64,000 bases of DNA from Cannabis sativa (GCF_029168945.1 NC_083605.1:5711280-5775279), one strand, 5' to 3'; positions 47,676 to 59,500 are shown, counted from the first letter of the stretch. Translations and numbers: made by a program. Notes: generated by a model from the sequence alone, not told the origin.

Positions 47676-48917
47676 TTGATGACCATGTGTGTTCAAGAGG
47701 AAGCCAGGCTCCTACAGGAGCAAGGAGAAAGTGTTCACCTGACCACTCAACCTAAGAAACGCAAGCCATTCAAGAAGAACAAAGGGAAAAAGCCCATGGC
47801 TCCCAAGGCTGCCATAAAGAAAGATTCCATCAAATGTTTCTTTTGTAAACAAAAGGGACATGCTAAAAGGGAGTGCAGCCAGTTCAAGAAATGGATGGAT
47901 GACAAAGGTAATCCAATTTCCTTAGTATGTTATGAATCTAATATGGCTAATGTTAATCTTAACACATGGTGGATTGATTCCAGTTCAACAATTCACATAA
48001 CAAATTCCTTGCAGGATATTCAAAATCTAAGGAAGCCAGTGGCAAGTGAGCAAAGCATCTTATCTGGAAACAAGATGGGCTCACATGTGGAAGCTATTGG
48101 AACATGCAATTTAGTTTTAAGTAATGGTTTTGTTTTAAAGTTAGAAAAGACCTTTTATGTACCAAGTTTCTCTAGAAACTTGATTTCAGTTTCAAGACTT
48201 ATACCCTTTGGTTTTTCCTTTACATTTTCAGACAAATATTTTAATTTATATTATAAATCTGAATGTGTTGGAAATGGTATTTTGTCTGATGGTCTTTACT
48301 GCCTTAATTTACAAAATAATACCACTAATAATGTTATGCATGTTCACGCTGGCACTAAGAGATGTGTTATGAAAGAGGATTCCTGTACATTGTGGCACCG
48401 GAGATTGGGACATATCTCCATTGATAGAATTAAAAGGTTGGTAAAAGATGGGGTACTCAATACCTTAGATTTTACTGACTTTGATACTTGTGTGGATTGC
48501 ATTAAGGGAAAGCAAACCTCCAAGTCTGTCAAAACTGGTGTCCATAGGAGTTCTGAAATATTAGAAATCATACATACTGATATATGTAGTCCAGATATGG
48601 AGTCACATGGTCAGAAATACTTCATCTCATTCATAGATGATTACTCACGCTACATGTATATCTACTTACTTCATAATAAAAGTGAAGCATTAGATGTCTT
48701 TAAGATATTTAAAGCTGAAGTAGAGAAACAATGCAACAAGCAAATTAAGATAGTGAGATCAGATAGAGGAGGTGAGTATTATGGTAGATACACGAAGATG
48801 GACAAGCACACAGTGCATTTGCGAAGTTTCTTGAAGAAAATGGGATTGTTGCCCATTACACCTTGCCCGGTACACCCGAGCAAAATGGTGTTGCAGAAAG
48901 AAGAAACCGAACATTAA
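47676..48917 (+). pseudogene. Copia zinc knuckle, protease and integrase N-terminal half (SPCH element)
   Basis: CFFCKQKGHAKREC is the CCHC knuckle. WWIDSSSTIHITNS is the protease site, where the usual D-S-G reads D-S-S, likely inactive. LWHRRLGHISIDRIKRL is the GAG-pre-integrase domain. The integrase core shows HTDICSPDM (first Asp), FIDDYSRYMYIYLL and IVRSDRGGEYYG (second Asp). The frame is lost near 48,850 and picked up at 48,863. Confidence 0.85.
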
Positions 48918-49270
48918 TGGACATGGTGCGGAGTATGCTTAGTAGCAACTCTAACCTTCCTAAATCCTTGTGGACTGAAGCATTAAAGACATCCGTGTAC
49001 ATATTAAACCGAGTTCCAACAAAGGCAGTCTCAAAAACTCCTTTTGAATTATGGAAAGGTTGGAAACCAAGTTTGAATCATGTACGCATTTGGGGATGTC
49101 CATCTGAAGTCAGAATATATAATCCACAAGAGAAGAAATTGGACCCAAGGACCATAAGCGGATTCTTTATAAGTACGCTGAAAAGTCTAAAGGTTACAAG
49201 TTTTATTGTCCATCTCATAGCACAAGAATTGTGGAATCAAGGAATGCAAAATTTCTTGAGAATGCCTTGA
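48863..49270 (+). pseudogene. Copia integrase C-terminal half (SPCH element)
   Basis: Begins PGTPEQNGVAERRNRTLMDM, carrying the catalytic Glu, and continues KSLWTEALKTSVYILNRVPT and PSLNHVRIWGCPSEV. It is one base out of phase with the preceding piece and shifts again near 49,165 to the linker at 49,231-49,719. Confidence 0.85.
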
Positions 49271-49694
49271 TCAGTGGGAGTGATCAATCAAAGGACTTAG
49301 GTCCTGAGAAAGATCCTTCAGAACCTTCCACTTCAAAAGCAAGATTGATAATGGTTAACACTCCTGTAGTTCAAATGAATGTTGAACAACCATTACCAAT
49401 CACTGAAGATCCACAAGTTGGTAATGATAATCCAGTAGATCAAAATGTTCAAGAGTTGCCTGCAACTGTTGAACAACCTGCTGAACCTGCTGCTGCTCCC
49501 CAAGAGCCTGTTGGTGAAGTCTCAAGAAGATCTACTAGACCTATCAAACCAAAGATTTACAAAGACTATGTTGTGTATTTATTAGAATTTGATATTGGAA
49601 TTGGAAATGATCCAGAAACGTTTTTACAAGCTATGAACAGTAGAGAATCAAAATTGTGGTACAATGCTATGGATGATGAAATGAATTCTATGAG

Positions 49695-50390
49695 GTGCAA
49701 CGAGTACGGGAACTTGTAAAGTTGCCTAATGGGGCGAGAGCCATTGGCTGTAAATGGGTCTATAAAACTAAGAAAGACTCATTAGGCAACACTGAGAGGT
49801 ACAAAGCGAGACTTGTTGCTAAAGGATTCACTCAAGAGGAAGGAATTGACTATACGGAGACTTTTTCTCCTGTATCAAAGAAAGATTCCCTGAGAGTCAT
49901 CTTGGCATTAGTTGCTCATTTTGATTTAGAGCTGGAGCAGATGGATGTAAAAACTGCTTTTCTGAATGGTGATCTAGAGGAGGAGGTATACATGAAACAA
50001 CCAGAAGGATTCTCCTCTAGTGAAGGTCAGGATTTGGTATGCAAGCTCAAGAAGTCCATCTATGGATTAAAACAAGCATCCCGTCAATGGTATTTAAAAT
50101 TTCATGATGTCATCTCTTCCTTTGGATTTGAAGAGAATGTCATGGATCAATGCATATACCTGAAGGAAAGTGGGAGTAAGATCTGTTTTCTTGTTTTATA
50201 TGTGGACGATATTCTTCTTGCATCCAATGATAAAGGGTTGCTACGTGAAGTGAAACAATTTCTTTCAAAGAACTTTGAGATGAAAGACATGGGTGAAGCA
50301 TCCTATGTCATAGGCATTAAGATTCATAGAGATAGATACCGAGGTATCTTAGGTTTGTCTCAAGAAGCCTACATCAACAGAGTTTTAGAA
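49695..50390 (+). pseudogene. Copia reverse transcriptase, truncated (SPCH element)
   Basis: Motifs: GCKWVYKTKKDSLGNTERYK, ARLVAKGFTQEEGIDYTETF, QMDVKTAFLNGDLEEEVYMK, and the catalytic VLYVDDILLASND near 50,200. The homology ends after LGLSQEAYINRVLER at about 50,390. Everything normally following (the rest of RT, RNase H, 3' LTR) is missing. Confidence 0.9.
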
Positions 50391-50453
50391 AGAAATTGTT
50401 TCACTTCACGTAGCAACCCTTTGACTTCCAGAAATTGTTTCAACAGAGTCTTT
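50388..50453. other. Scrambled filler at the copia-SPCH junction
   Basis: 50,388-50,422 is an exact inverted copy of 50,232-50,266 in the adjacent RT. 50,430-50,442 repeats AGAAATTGTTTCA from 50,391-50,403, and 50,440-50,449 repeats TCAACAGAGT from 50,374-50,383. SPCH sequence resumes at 50,454. Confidence 0.9.
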
Positions 50454-51782
50454 CTTAGGAGATACAGTCTTTAGAAGAACATTCGATCCAGAAAATTTGA
50501 CTTCCACGTCAGCAAGGGCAGATTTGGAATTGGCAAAAAGATCATTGGTATTAAAATTGGATGAAGCAGAGGATGCAGTTGGAGAGGGTTCATTACTAAG
50601 ATAGGAAGTTTGTTGTTGTTGAAGTTGGAGCCTTGGTGGTATGTATGGGCTACTTATTGACTGAGGTGTTCTTGGGCTATTTGGTAAGCTCATTAGTCGA
50701 GGGCTTAGTGGTGGTTTTGGGCTTAGAATCATTGGTGAACCTCTTGGACTACTTGAAACCAGTCTAGGGCTCAACACTTCACTGTAAAATTTCCTTTGCT
50801 TTTTGGCTTCTAATGACTGCAACACTTGTTGCAACTCGGTGATGTAGTCCACTACTCCACCAATAATTGATGCTTGGTCTCCCTAATAAAACAAAATATA
50901 TATTTAAGTGTCATGAATGTATCCTAAAATGGTTCTCAGAAAAACAAAAAAAATGTATCCCAAAATAACAAAACAATTTATATATACGTTGGAAATTTAA
51001 AATTTCCCAAAATATTTGAAAACTATTTTTGGACAAGCAAAAAAAGTGATGCCCACAATTAACAAAGCTACTTATATAGTTTTAGACCATCTCTAATATA
51101 TATCTTTTTCAATGAAAATAACTAAAATGTTAAGATAAAGAGTCATTGAACTCTCAATATCTTAAGAGCTTACTATCCATTTTCTATCATAGAGAGTTAA
51201 TTTTTGTTTGGTCCAAGCTCATGTTTTTAAGTCTCACTCTATTTTAGCTAAAAGTGTATAATTTAAAGAGTATGGTTGAAAATGTTTGGAGATTTTTAGT
51301 TATAAAAAATTAATTAGTATTAAAATTGAAAAAGTGGGAGACCATATATAATATAAACTCACTCGCTTGACATAGAAACAAGGCATGAGAGAACGCAAAA
51401 CAGTCAAATTCTCATTCATTTGTTTTCTTCGGTTTCTCTCAACTGCAATGTGAGATATCTTATTCCCTTGCCCATCTGAACGGTTAACCGTATCGTCCTC
51501 GGCTGATGCCGCCGCTGCCACCGTTGAAACCTTCAACCTTTTGCTCTTAGGCAAAGTGTCAGCCTCAATTTCTGATATAGCGCTGGACGACGTCGTTTGA
51601 GCTTGAATGAAACCGGCCGCGGTTTCATCCAACGGAGGAAAATGCACCACATCAGCCTCTAAGCTGTCGAGGATACTGAATAGGTCATCCCCAGAAGCTA
51701 AGTTGAAAAGATCATCATGATTATTATGATGATGGTTCTGATCAAAAATGTCTGCGGCACATAAACTACTAGTACTGCTCAT

Positions 51783-52629
51783 TTTGGAAGAGGTAGTTAT
51801 GTTGTTTGGATAGTAAGAAAATGGGTTAGTTGGGTAAAGAAAATACAGAAAATTAATGAAAGAAATCAAAAAAAAAAGTGTGTGGAGAGATGAAGAGAAA
51901 AACAATGCATGCAACTAAATATTGAGAGTGAAATAGGTAAAGATGAAGATGAAGATGACAAGGGAAAGCAGAGTGAAAGGGACTAAAGCATCAACATCAA
52001 ATATTTGTTTAGATTTGTTTTCTTTTACTTAAAGATATATGTTTGGGAAGAGTAATGTATTTATTGTCTAAAAATATACAAAAATACAAAGAAAGAAAAG
52101 AGAAGAGAGCCGTTTAAAACTGAGAAAAAGACAAGAAATTAGGGGAGAGGGGGCCATGAAAGAGTGTCTATATTTATTTATATAAATAAAACAAGTATTT
52201 AATAGCTTTGTTAATAAATTTGCCCCTTCCTCCTGTCTTCTCTTTTACTATTATTTTATTTAGAGCTATACCAATATTTTATTGAGTAAAGAAAGCAGTG
52301 AAAGAATCAATATGTATATATTCATTTATAGATATGTGGTAGTGGCATATGTCTACAACTTTTCATTTTTAATTCTTTTCATCCATTAATTATTATTCCA
52401 ATTAAACGATGATTTTAATAACCAATGTATATGAATGTTTATTTTGAAAGTTGCTATAAGAAAGTATTTGGGACATATGTCTACAACTTTTTATTTTAAA
52501 TTCTTCCATTCATTAATTATTATTCCAATTAAATTAAACGATGATTTTCATAAGCAGTGTATATGAATGTTTATTTGAAAGTTGCTATAAGAAAGTATTT
52601 GGCTCATTACTTAGGCTTAAGGAGGAAAA
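51783..52629 (-). promoter_or_regulatory. SPCH upstream region
   Basis: Non-coding DNA before the SPCH start codon (ATG, minus strand, 51,782-51,780). The ATG was chosen because the protein then begins MSSTSSLCAADIFDQ and reaches the GDDLF motif at a family-like distance; an upstream in-frame start at 51,914 would add a hydrophobic stretch foreign to the family. A near duplicate of about 100 bases (ATATGTCTACAACTTTTCATTTT and copy) occurs at 52,348 and 52,474. Confidence 0.45.
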
Positions 52630-53278
52630 CACACAACAAAAATTTTACTTTTACTCACAATAAAACTTGAGATCAGTAAAAAAATTGTGACTAATTATAA
52701 ATTATTATTCGTATGTTGTGATTAAAAAGTCTGTGGCAAAAACTATTATTAGTCACAAAAATTACAATTTGTTGTGGCTAAAAGTCACTACAAGAAATAT
52801 CACTTTTACCAGCACATTTTTGTGCTGGCAAAAGTTAGTATTGCGTTGGTAAAATAGAATTTACTTGTGATGCGTTAGCAAAAGGGGGTTGGCAAATCAA
52901 TGTTGGTATTAGAACTTTTGTCAGCATAAAATGAAAAGCGCTGGCAAAGATGACTTTTCCCAGCACGTAAATGCGGTGGTAAAAGTTAGATTTTAGCCAC
53001 TGCAAATGTACGCTGGTAAAACTTTGACCTCTTTGCCAGTGCAGTTTACGAAATGCGCTGGTAAAAGTTACTTTTACCAGCGTAGTAGCGAACTGTGCTG
53101 GGAAAAGTGACATTTCTTGTAGTGAGTATTTTTAGTCACAATACTTGTTGTGAGTAAAACTAAATTAGTGACAACTTGTATCTAAAGACTATGTTTTAGT
53201 CATAAGTAACATTTTGTTGTGACAAAAAATTATGTTGTGACTAAAAAGTTATCACTAAAAGTACCAATTTTTGTAGTG
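52630..53278. mobile_element. CACTA-like MITE hosting a second CACTA MITE
   Basis: The right end (ATTTTTGTAGTG, to 53,278) and a diverged left end (CACACAACAAAAATTTTACT, from 52,630) form an imperfect terminal repeat. The interior is rich in TAGTCACAA and TTGTGACTAA words. It is interrupted at 52,786. Confidence 0.5.
52786..53124. mobile_element. CACTA MITE, 339 bp, with 3-bp target duplication
   Basis: Ends are CACTACAAGAAAT and, reversed, CACTACAAGAAATG, flanked by AGT on both sides (52,783-52,785 and 53,125-53,127). Subterminal words such as TTTTACCAGC and GCTGGTAAAA alternate in orientation. No ORF with a domain; the minus-strand frame across it is compositional. Confidence 0.9.
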
Positions 53279-53415
53279 ACAAGCACCACTTCATCATCTG
53301 TCTTCTAGTCAACAATTTATGAACTCAAAGTCCACTTCAAGAGGAAAATGGGTTAAAAAAACAAGGTCGTCCAACAAAATTGGATCCTAAACATTGTGCA
53401 GAATGAGCAAGATAC

Positions 53416-55745
53416 ACTACTAAAAAAAGTAGTTTTTTTGACTGTTTTAAATAGTCGGGTAACCTTTTGCCATCTGTTCTTATGACCCACACCTTTGCCA
53501 TCGACACAAAACTAGATAGAATAGACGTTGGCTATAAACAGTCGGCTATGAGCAATTGTTTTCAACCGACGGCAAAAGGGGGAGACTATAGGCGCCGTCG
53601 ATTAGAACTGAAACTAACAAAAAAAATCAAATCTGGTCAGACATGAACCACTCGATCCGAGCTGGATCTTAAATAAGAAACCCATAATATTCAAATCAAA
53701 ATATCTAATCTATATTATCATCCCAATCCAAAATACATGTATTCTCATCTAAAATCGAATAAAAAAAAACCAAATACACATGTTAGATCCAAAATAGTTT
53801 ACAATCAGAAATAATATCCAAAAATAAAAAATAAAAAATTAAAGAGAGAAGAGAATGATGCTTGATAGTCTGGGCTCGACCACCATGCCTCCGTCGTCAT
53901 TACCTCTATTACAATTGAAGAAAAAAAGAAAAGAATTGAGCGAGAGAGATGGGAGAGAGAGATCGAGAGAGAAAGACCAAGAATGCCTATTATCAACATT
54001 TTGATAGACAAGAATGCCTACTATTCTAGTATTGATATCTATTAGTTTCATATCAGAATCACGAGTGTAGAAATTGGATTCAAATTTTGAAAAATCATTT
54101 TGTTAAATCCGATATGAATGTTAAACCCCGAATCTCAACATAATATTACATAATTTAAATATAACTAATTATAATAGGAAAATACCTCTTGTTTTCTATA
54201 GGATTTCCTTACAACTTCTTGTATAAAAATTCAAACATCCAATCCAACGATAGGCCTGTTGAAGAAACGACTTCCAAACCAGCCTTAACACTTAGAACAA
54301 GATTGAGCTTATAAATTTGATATATGGACAAATTTTTGTGATCATTGCGTATTCTCAACTCACAGGACACTGTGATTGAGATTGAGAAAAACTCACACCG
54401 CACTCAAAGGTGAGAGTGGTGTGTGCAAGGGGTAGAGAGAGAGTATCATGTACGGTTTTAGAGAGAGAATGTGTGAAAAATAAAATTACTTTTTAACCCT
54501 AAAACTAATCTCTCAAAAAACTTACCGTGTATTTTCTTTGATATATTATGTATACATATTATTAATGCAGTTTTCCATCAACTAATCTAAAGAGATAGTA
54601 AAAAAATAAGAGGACTGCGATGAATTCATTTGACTAAATAAAACTGCAATAAATAAAAAAGACATGAGGGATTTGTAGTATTTCACTGCCCATTTTGTGA
54701 TGGTAATGGGACTACGTCTACTTTATTTTTATTATTTGGACCCGACACACTAGAGTTATGTTCTCAAGAGTGTGTGGATGATAGTACAAAAAAGATCTCT
54801 AGGTGAAATCTGTATCGAGACTTATGAAGACAAGGCTCATGGGAGACCCAACATTCATAAATCTGATAAGGATGATGATTGGAAAAAGAGAATGGTCTCT
54901 CTTCCTTGATAAATGTGTTTAGGATGATAGTTTTTGTCAATGGAAGCTTGTTGTTGTGAAGAACACAAAGAAGAAGATGAAAAATACTCTTCAATGGTCT
55001 TTAAGTTTGGAAGCTCTTTAAACACAAAGAAGAATTTTAATCTCTTAAGGATTTGTCTCTCGCAAGATTTCCATCCCTTTAACCCTAGCATATCACTATC
55101 ATTATATAGGCCTAGGGCTTGTTAGTGATCTCCCACATATCGTGATGTCTCACTTTTAAATCACGTAAGTTATTCACAATAATGATTAAAAAATAGGAAC
55201 AAATAACTATCCATAAAAATATCTCTTATTCCTAGGCAAATATCCAATAAACATTGAGATTGTTGTTGATGTTGGTTATTCTCCTTATCTTGAATATTCT
55301 TGTGTGTCGTTGCGCTTCAAAACATAGGAGAGGAGTTACAAGGGATGTCACCTCTCGGCTAGAAATACACAAAATTAGAGAGGAGTGACAAGGGATGTCA
55401 CCTCTCAGTTAGGAATTCACAAAATTAGAGAGAAGTGTTGGAGAGAAGTGTTTTGGGATGGCACTTCTCGGTCATGATGCTACATGAGTTGTGGCATAGC
55501 TCTCCAACACCCTATTATAGTTCACACTTAATAACACTAATCGATTTCTGAGTAAAGTGTGTCAGTCTGTCTTGTAAGCCAATTGTGAGCCTGATAACCT
55601 CATAATTGAGCTATGACTATGAGACTCACTTAGATCCATCTTGAAAAGATATTTCCAATGCAAGTTGAAATAAGTTATTTGGATAAAAATTGATAAAGTT
55701 ATGCCTATTTTACCAAAGGAGCAGTATGTACTTTTCAGCTCCAAA
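53416..55745. other. Intergenic DNA with a CACTA-like left end and old repeats
   Basis: CACTACTAAAAAAAGTAG at about 53,418 with following AGTCGG and CAACCGACGG words marks a small CACTA-like element whose right end is unclear. The rest has no recognisable gene. A tandem hairpin repeat lies at 55,326-55,480. Confidence 0.4.
55326..55480. repeat. 50-bp tandem repeat forming hairpins
   Basis: Two 50-base units (from about 55,328 and 55,378) and a partial third contain GAGAGGAGTGACAAGGGATG followed by TCACCTCTC. The arms GAGAGG-N-GTGACA and TGTCACCTCTC pair. No coding frame. Confidence 0.8.
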
Positions 55746-56044
55746 CACTACTAAAAAAACAGGTTTCAGTGACCTACGTTGAGTAACTCTAAAACTGTTT
55801 AGTGACCCTTTAATGCACATCACTATTGAGGGTGACTGAAAAATAGGTTTTTAGTGACCTTTCAGTGCGTGTCACTAAAATCTTTTACAATCACTCATTT
55901 TGCGTCACTGTAGGCGTTGAGTCAGAATTTGTCTGACTGAAAAAGTGACAGCAACCCCCCAAAAGCGTCACTATATTATTTTTTTTCCTATTTTTTTGTT
56001 CTTTGTTATTTATTTATTTATTTATTTATTTTTGCAGATATAGT
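55746..56044. mobile_element. CACTA-type element left end, interrupted by the large CACTA element
   Basis: Starts CACTACTAAAAAAACAGG with repeated CAGTGACC, AGTGACC and GCGTCACT words. It matches the 8,085-9,914 copy from about 55,890 on. At 56,044 the sequence breaks at GATATAGT, which in the other copy continues as GATATAGTGACAC, so the large element at 56,045 inserted here. Confidence 0.6.
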
Positions 56045-56151
56045 CACTACTACAAAACCCCCTTTAGAGGCGGTTTTTTAAGCCCTTTCAGCGTCAGTTT
56101 TCGCGAAATTCGCTATCGACACTGATCAGGGCGACGTTGAAGGGTCCATAT

Positions 56152-56253
56152 GAACCGACGCCATATGGACCCCTATGGCGTCGGTTCCTAGCAAAGAACC
56201 GACGCCATAGGGGTCCCTATGGCGTCGGTTCCTAGCCAAGAACCGACGCCATA
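56152..56253. repeat. Subterminal motifs GAACCGACGCCATA, alternating every 22 bp
   Basis: Five 14-base motifs start at 56152 (+), 56174 (-), 56196 (+), 56218 (-) and 56240 (+). The 8-base gaps (for example TGGACCCC, CTAGCAAA) separate neighbours, so adjacent pairs form hairpins. Subterminal repeats are where the accessory protein of En/Spm binds; this function is inferred here. Confidence 0.95.
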
Positions 56254-56588
56254 GGTGGCGTAGCAACCGACGGTAAAAGGTCTCGCGAATTTCAGTTTTT
56301 CGATTTTTTTTTTAATTTAAATATATAATTTTAATTATATATTTACTAATTTATATATTATTTTATTTAATTTAAATTACAAATTTATTTTTAAAAATGT
56401 AAATTAAATATTATTTAAATTTGGGTAAAATACATAATTTCATTTCATAAAAGTAATTAAATATTACACAAACACTAATGTAAAATTAGTAAAAAATATT
56501 AATAAGTTAATAAATCTAACTACAAATCTAACTACAAGTTAATCTATAAAAATTACATAATGAAGGAAAATTCTTGGGCCTTTCAACC

Positions 56589-59500
56589 TCAATCGTCAAC
56601 GTGAATCAGCGCCATCAATTGTTCTATCCACTTTCGCTGTAGTGGTAACAATTCCGTTTTTGGATCGTATTGCTTCTTACCCCCAAACTGTTAAAAAAAT
56701 TAAAAATTTATATTAGTTTCTATATATGTATATTATATATTTGTTATTATAATAAATATATACTATAATCAATAATTAAAACTTACAGCTTTTTGATCTT
56801 GTATGTAACGGCTGGAGTTTGCACGTGAGACGATGTCAGTGATATATTTCAAAACATAAAAACCACATTCTTGGCTTTTAGGTTGTCTTGGACAGTTTGC
56901 TTGTGAAATTCCTAGCCACGGGCCAAGATACTCATGTGCGTCCCCTATATACATGAATGCCCTGTTTTGGAAAATTATATTAGCATTTCAATTCGTTAGT
57001 TAATTTAAATTTGTTACATAAGAAGTCATTAAATTATTACCTTCCGATCATTTGTTCTATTTCTTCGGGAATTGGGCAGCCTTTTACAGGGTTTAAATGA
57101 ATAATTTTTCTTGGCGTAACCACCACTAGCGTCCAATGCATCCTAGAAAATTATATTGGAATATAAGTAAGATAGTATAAAAATAATTTGAAGTCATAAT
57201 ATAGAAATGAACAATTAACACTAAAGAATTTAATAAAGTTTACCCGATATTCCAAGGAATAAAGAACATTTGGTGGTTGTTATTCATTAATGATAACCAA
57301 TTAGCCAATTGTCTTGCCGCATCGTCAAACGACTGACTCTTTTCTTCATCGGTGATCCCATGCACTACGAGAAGCTCTGGGTCGTAAAACTTGAAAATTT
57401 TCCTCAGACCGTTGATGCTCTCCCATATGTGCCTGCCAAAAAAAGTGTTAGTGTCTTATAATAATTTGACTATAATTTGATATAAGGTTAATTAGATTAA
57501 AGAAGAGTATACATCATTGCAAACAGCATTCCTTGGTTGCCGATGTAGTCACACGTAGCAACATGCTGCAAATCCTCTCCAGATAACGTGATCTGGGTAT
57601 GCGGTGCAATGAATCCTCGGGGGACAGGAATTGTGATTATATCACGTTTATCTTTGAGCCTCAGGAATTCATGAATCATCCATTTTAGCGAATTAGGGAT
57701 CAACGCCATCTTCTCTTCCGTGAACAAGTCATCTTCCCGTGCACCACGGCCTTGTGGAGAAAGCATCAGAGCTTTCCCCTTTGACGCATCACGTCTTGAG
57801 GGCGGTTGAGCGAGTGGACCCTAAACAAAACAGAACATAATATATGTATATATCAAATTTTATCCAAATTCTACCGAAATTTTGGCAGCATAACGGTTGT
57901 AATTGAATGACCCCAAAAATTTTAAACATGCCTGTATAACGACAAATAACACATATATAACAGTAGTTTGTTCATCCATCCCACCGCAGCAGATATATTC
58001 GCATAACCTACTTCACTACGGATGAATATTGAAGATATTCAAACTCCACTAATCATTAATAATTAATTTATAAGAGAAGTTACCTCGGTTGTTAGAATTA
58101 AGTGTTTAGGCCAAGGAAGGAACATCTGGTATACGTCCCTAACATATCTATACTCTTCAATTGGGACTGGGATTTCAGCGTCCTCTTGCAGGATTTCCGA
58201 AACCATAATCCGGGCATGTGAATCATCGTAGTTCTGGCAGTGAACTTGGATTATACCAACATGCTCGTACAAATACCCTCGGGCCACAATGTTGTCAATG
58301 TTGTCAGAGCAGAGATGTACTTGCTGATTAAGGGCCGCATGGTCATCGAAATTGTACTGGATACCTTGGTCGTTGAGGGAAATAAACTCCTCAGCATAAG
58401 TTTGTGGTTGTACCTCATCCTGAGGAGCGTATGGTTGTGGAACATACGCCTCACCAACCACCTCTCCTTCTTCCTCTTGTTCGGCAGCGTTTCTCTTCTG
58501 CTTAAGGGAGTGGACTTCGGCTTTTAATTTTTCAATCTCCTTCACTTGCCGAGCCACAACATCAGACACTTCCCTTTTCTTCCTGCCGAACAGTTGAGAT
58601 GCCCTGGTCAGGAACCTACAAATCATAAAATGCAAATTAGCTACGATTTTATTTGTGTAACTAAATAAATAACATTTCAAGTAATAGCATACCCAGCAGC
58701 CCTGACACGTCCAGGATGCTCTGGTGTCCCGAGCGCCTGCGTCAGGATATCGTTTTGGCCCTGGACCTGAATTTGTCCCTGACTAAGCTTCTCTTCTAAT
58801 TGAGCCTAATGCACGCATATATTCAAGCAATTAGTATATGAATTATATACACTAACTCATGAGTAGAACTCAATTAAGGATTAATATATACTTACTATCT
58901 TGTCTGCAATTTCCTTATCGTAATCAGTGACCAGTTTTCGACTCTTGGTGCGAGATTTAATCCAAACACGATGGCGGGGGGGATCTGCAACTTCGAGATC
59001 CTTTTTCTACATAACGTTATAACAATGAAATGAGTACCAATTAAATTTTATAGCACATTATAGCACATTAAATTTTAAGCATTACTTACAACAGCTTCCC
59101 GTACGTTCACCATTCCACTCCGACCACTTCGATGTCTGGATTGAATTTTCGAGGAACGTTCACGTTGCACCTTACTGAATTCCTACAATGCCAAAAAAAT
59201 ACATTAGATACATGTACTTGTATTTAAGAGTTTATCTTAGTGTTAATATATTAGCGTACCAGAAATTCAGGAGTTAGTCGACTTTCAACAAATTTGCACC
59301 AATCAGCAGCGTCGATCTCGGGGTGCTTTTCAGGGACTTGTGCCAGTCGTCCTAGATCCTTCTCTTTCAAAGCGGGCATTATGATGTCTTTTGTCATCCT
59401 ATTCTTGAAGTCTTTCATTAACTTCCCAGCTAGGATGAGATAATCATGTTTGAAGGAGTCCGGCACAATGAACCCCGTCTATTTTGAAGAAAAATAAACA

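Larger units (their letters stand above)
44277..50422 (+). mobile_element. Ty1/copia element inside SPCH, 3' end missing
   Basis: Contains a 5' LTR, a primer binding site, a 2.3-kb leader, gag and pol as far as the end of the reverse transcriptase, stopping at about 50,390. RNase H, the polypurine tract and the 3' LTR are absent. An inverted 35-base copy of its own RT sequence follows (50,388-50,422), then 31 bases of mixed origin, then SPCH. Frames are broken in several places, so the element itself is old. It stands opposite to SPCH. Confidence 0.9.
43782..51782 (-). pseudogene. SPCH: SPEECHLESS (stomatal bHLH), disrupted by a copia element in exon 2
   Basis: SPCH is a nuclear bHLH factor that starts the stomatal lineage, pairing with SCREAM/ICE1-type bHLHs. 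Minus-strand coding parts are exon 1 (51,782-51,363), exon 2 upstream part (50,882-50,454), exon 2 downstream part (44,279-44,166) and exon 3 (43,847-43,782). All splice sites are GT-AG. Features: GDDLFSILDSLE near residue 31, the basic region HIAVERNRRKQMNE near 111, then GDQASIIGGVVDYITELQ. A proline-directed region follows with about nine SP/TP sites, the MAPK target domain, and an ACT-like end (ALADVEVKFSGSNVLL ... PGQAVKIIAALEDL ... IGIECQLSAEELAQQIQQTF). The insertion follows residue 283. Only about one to three codons are missing. The split allele would encode a 298-residue protein ending in 15 foreign residues, without most of the ACT-like domain. The rest of the frame is undamaged. 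Confidence 0.93.

Noticed and set aside
44166..50882. The whole copia insertion acting as a natural third SPCH intron
   Set aside because: Arabidopsis SPCH has no intron at this point as I recall it, the upstream side has no good GT donor next to the last SPCH codon, and the junction is scrambled; a cryptic acceptor at 44,275 keeps it as a possibility to test.
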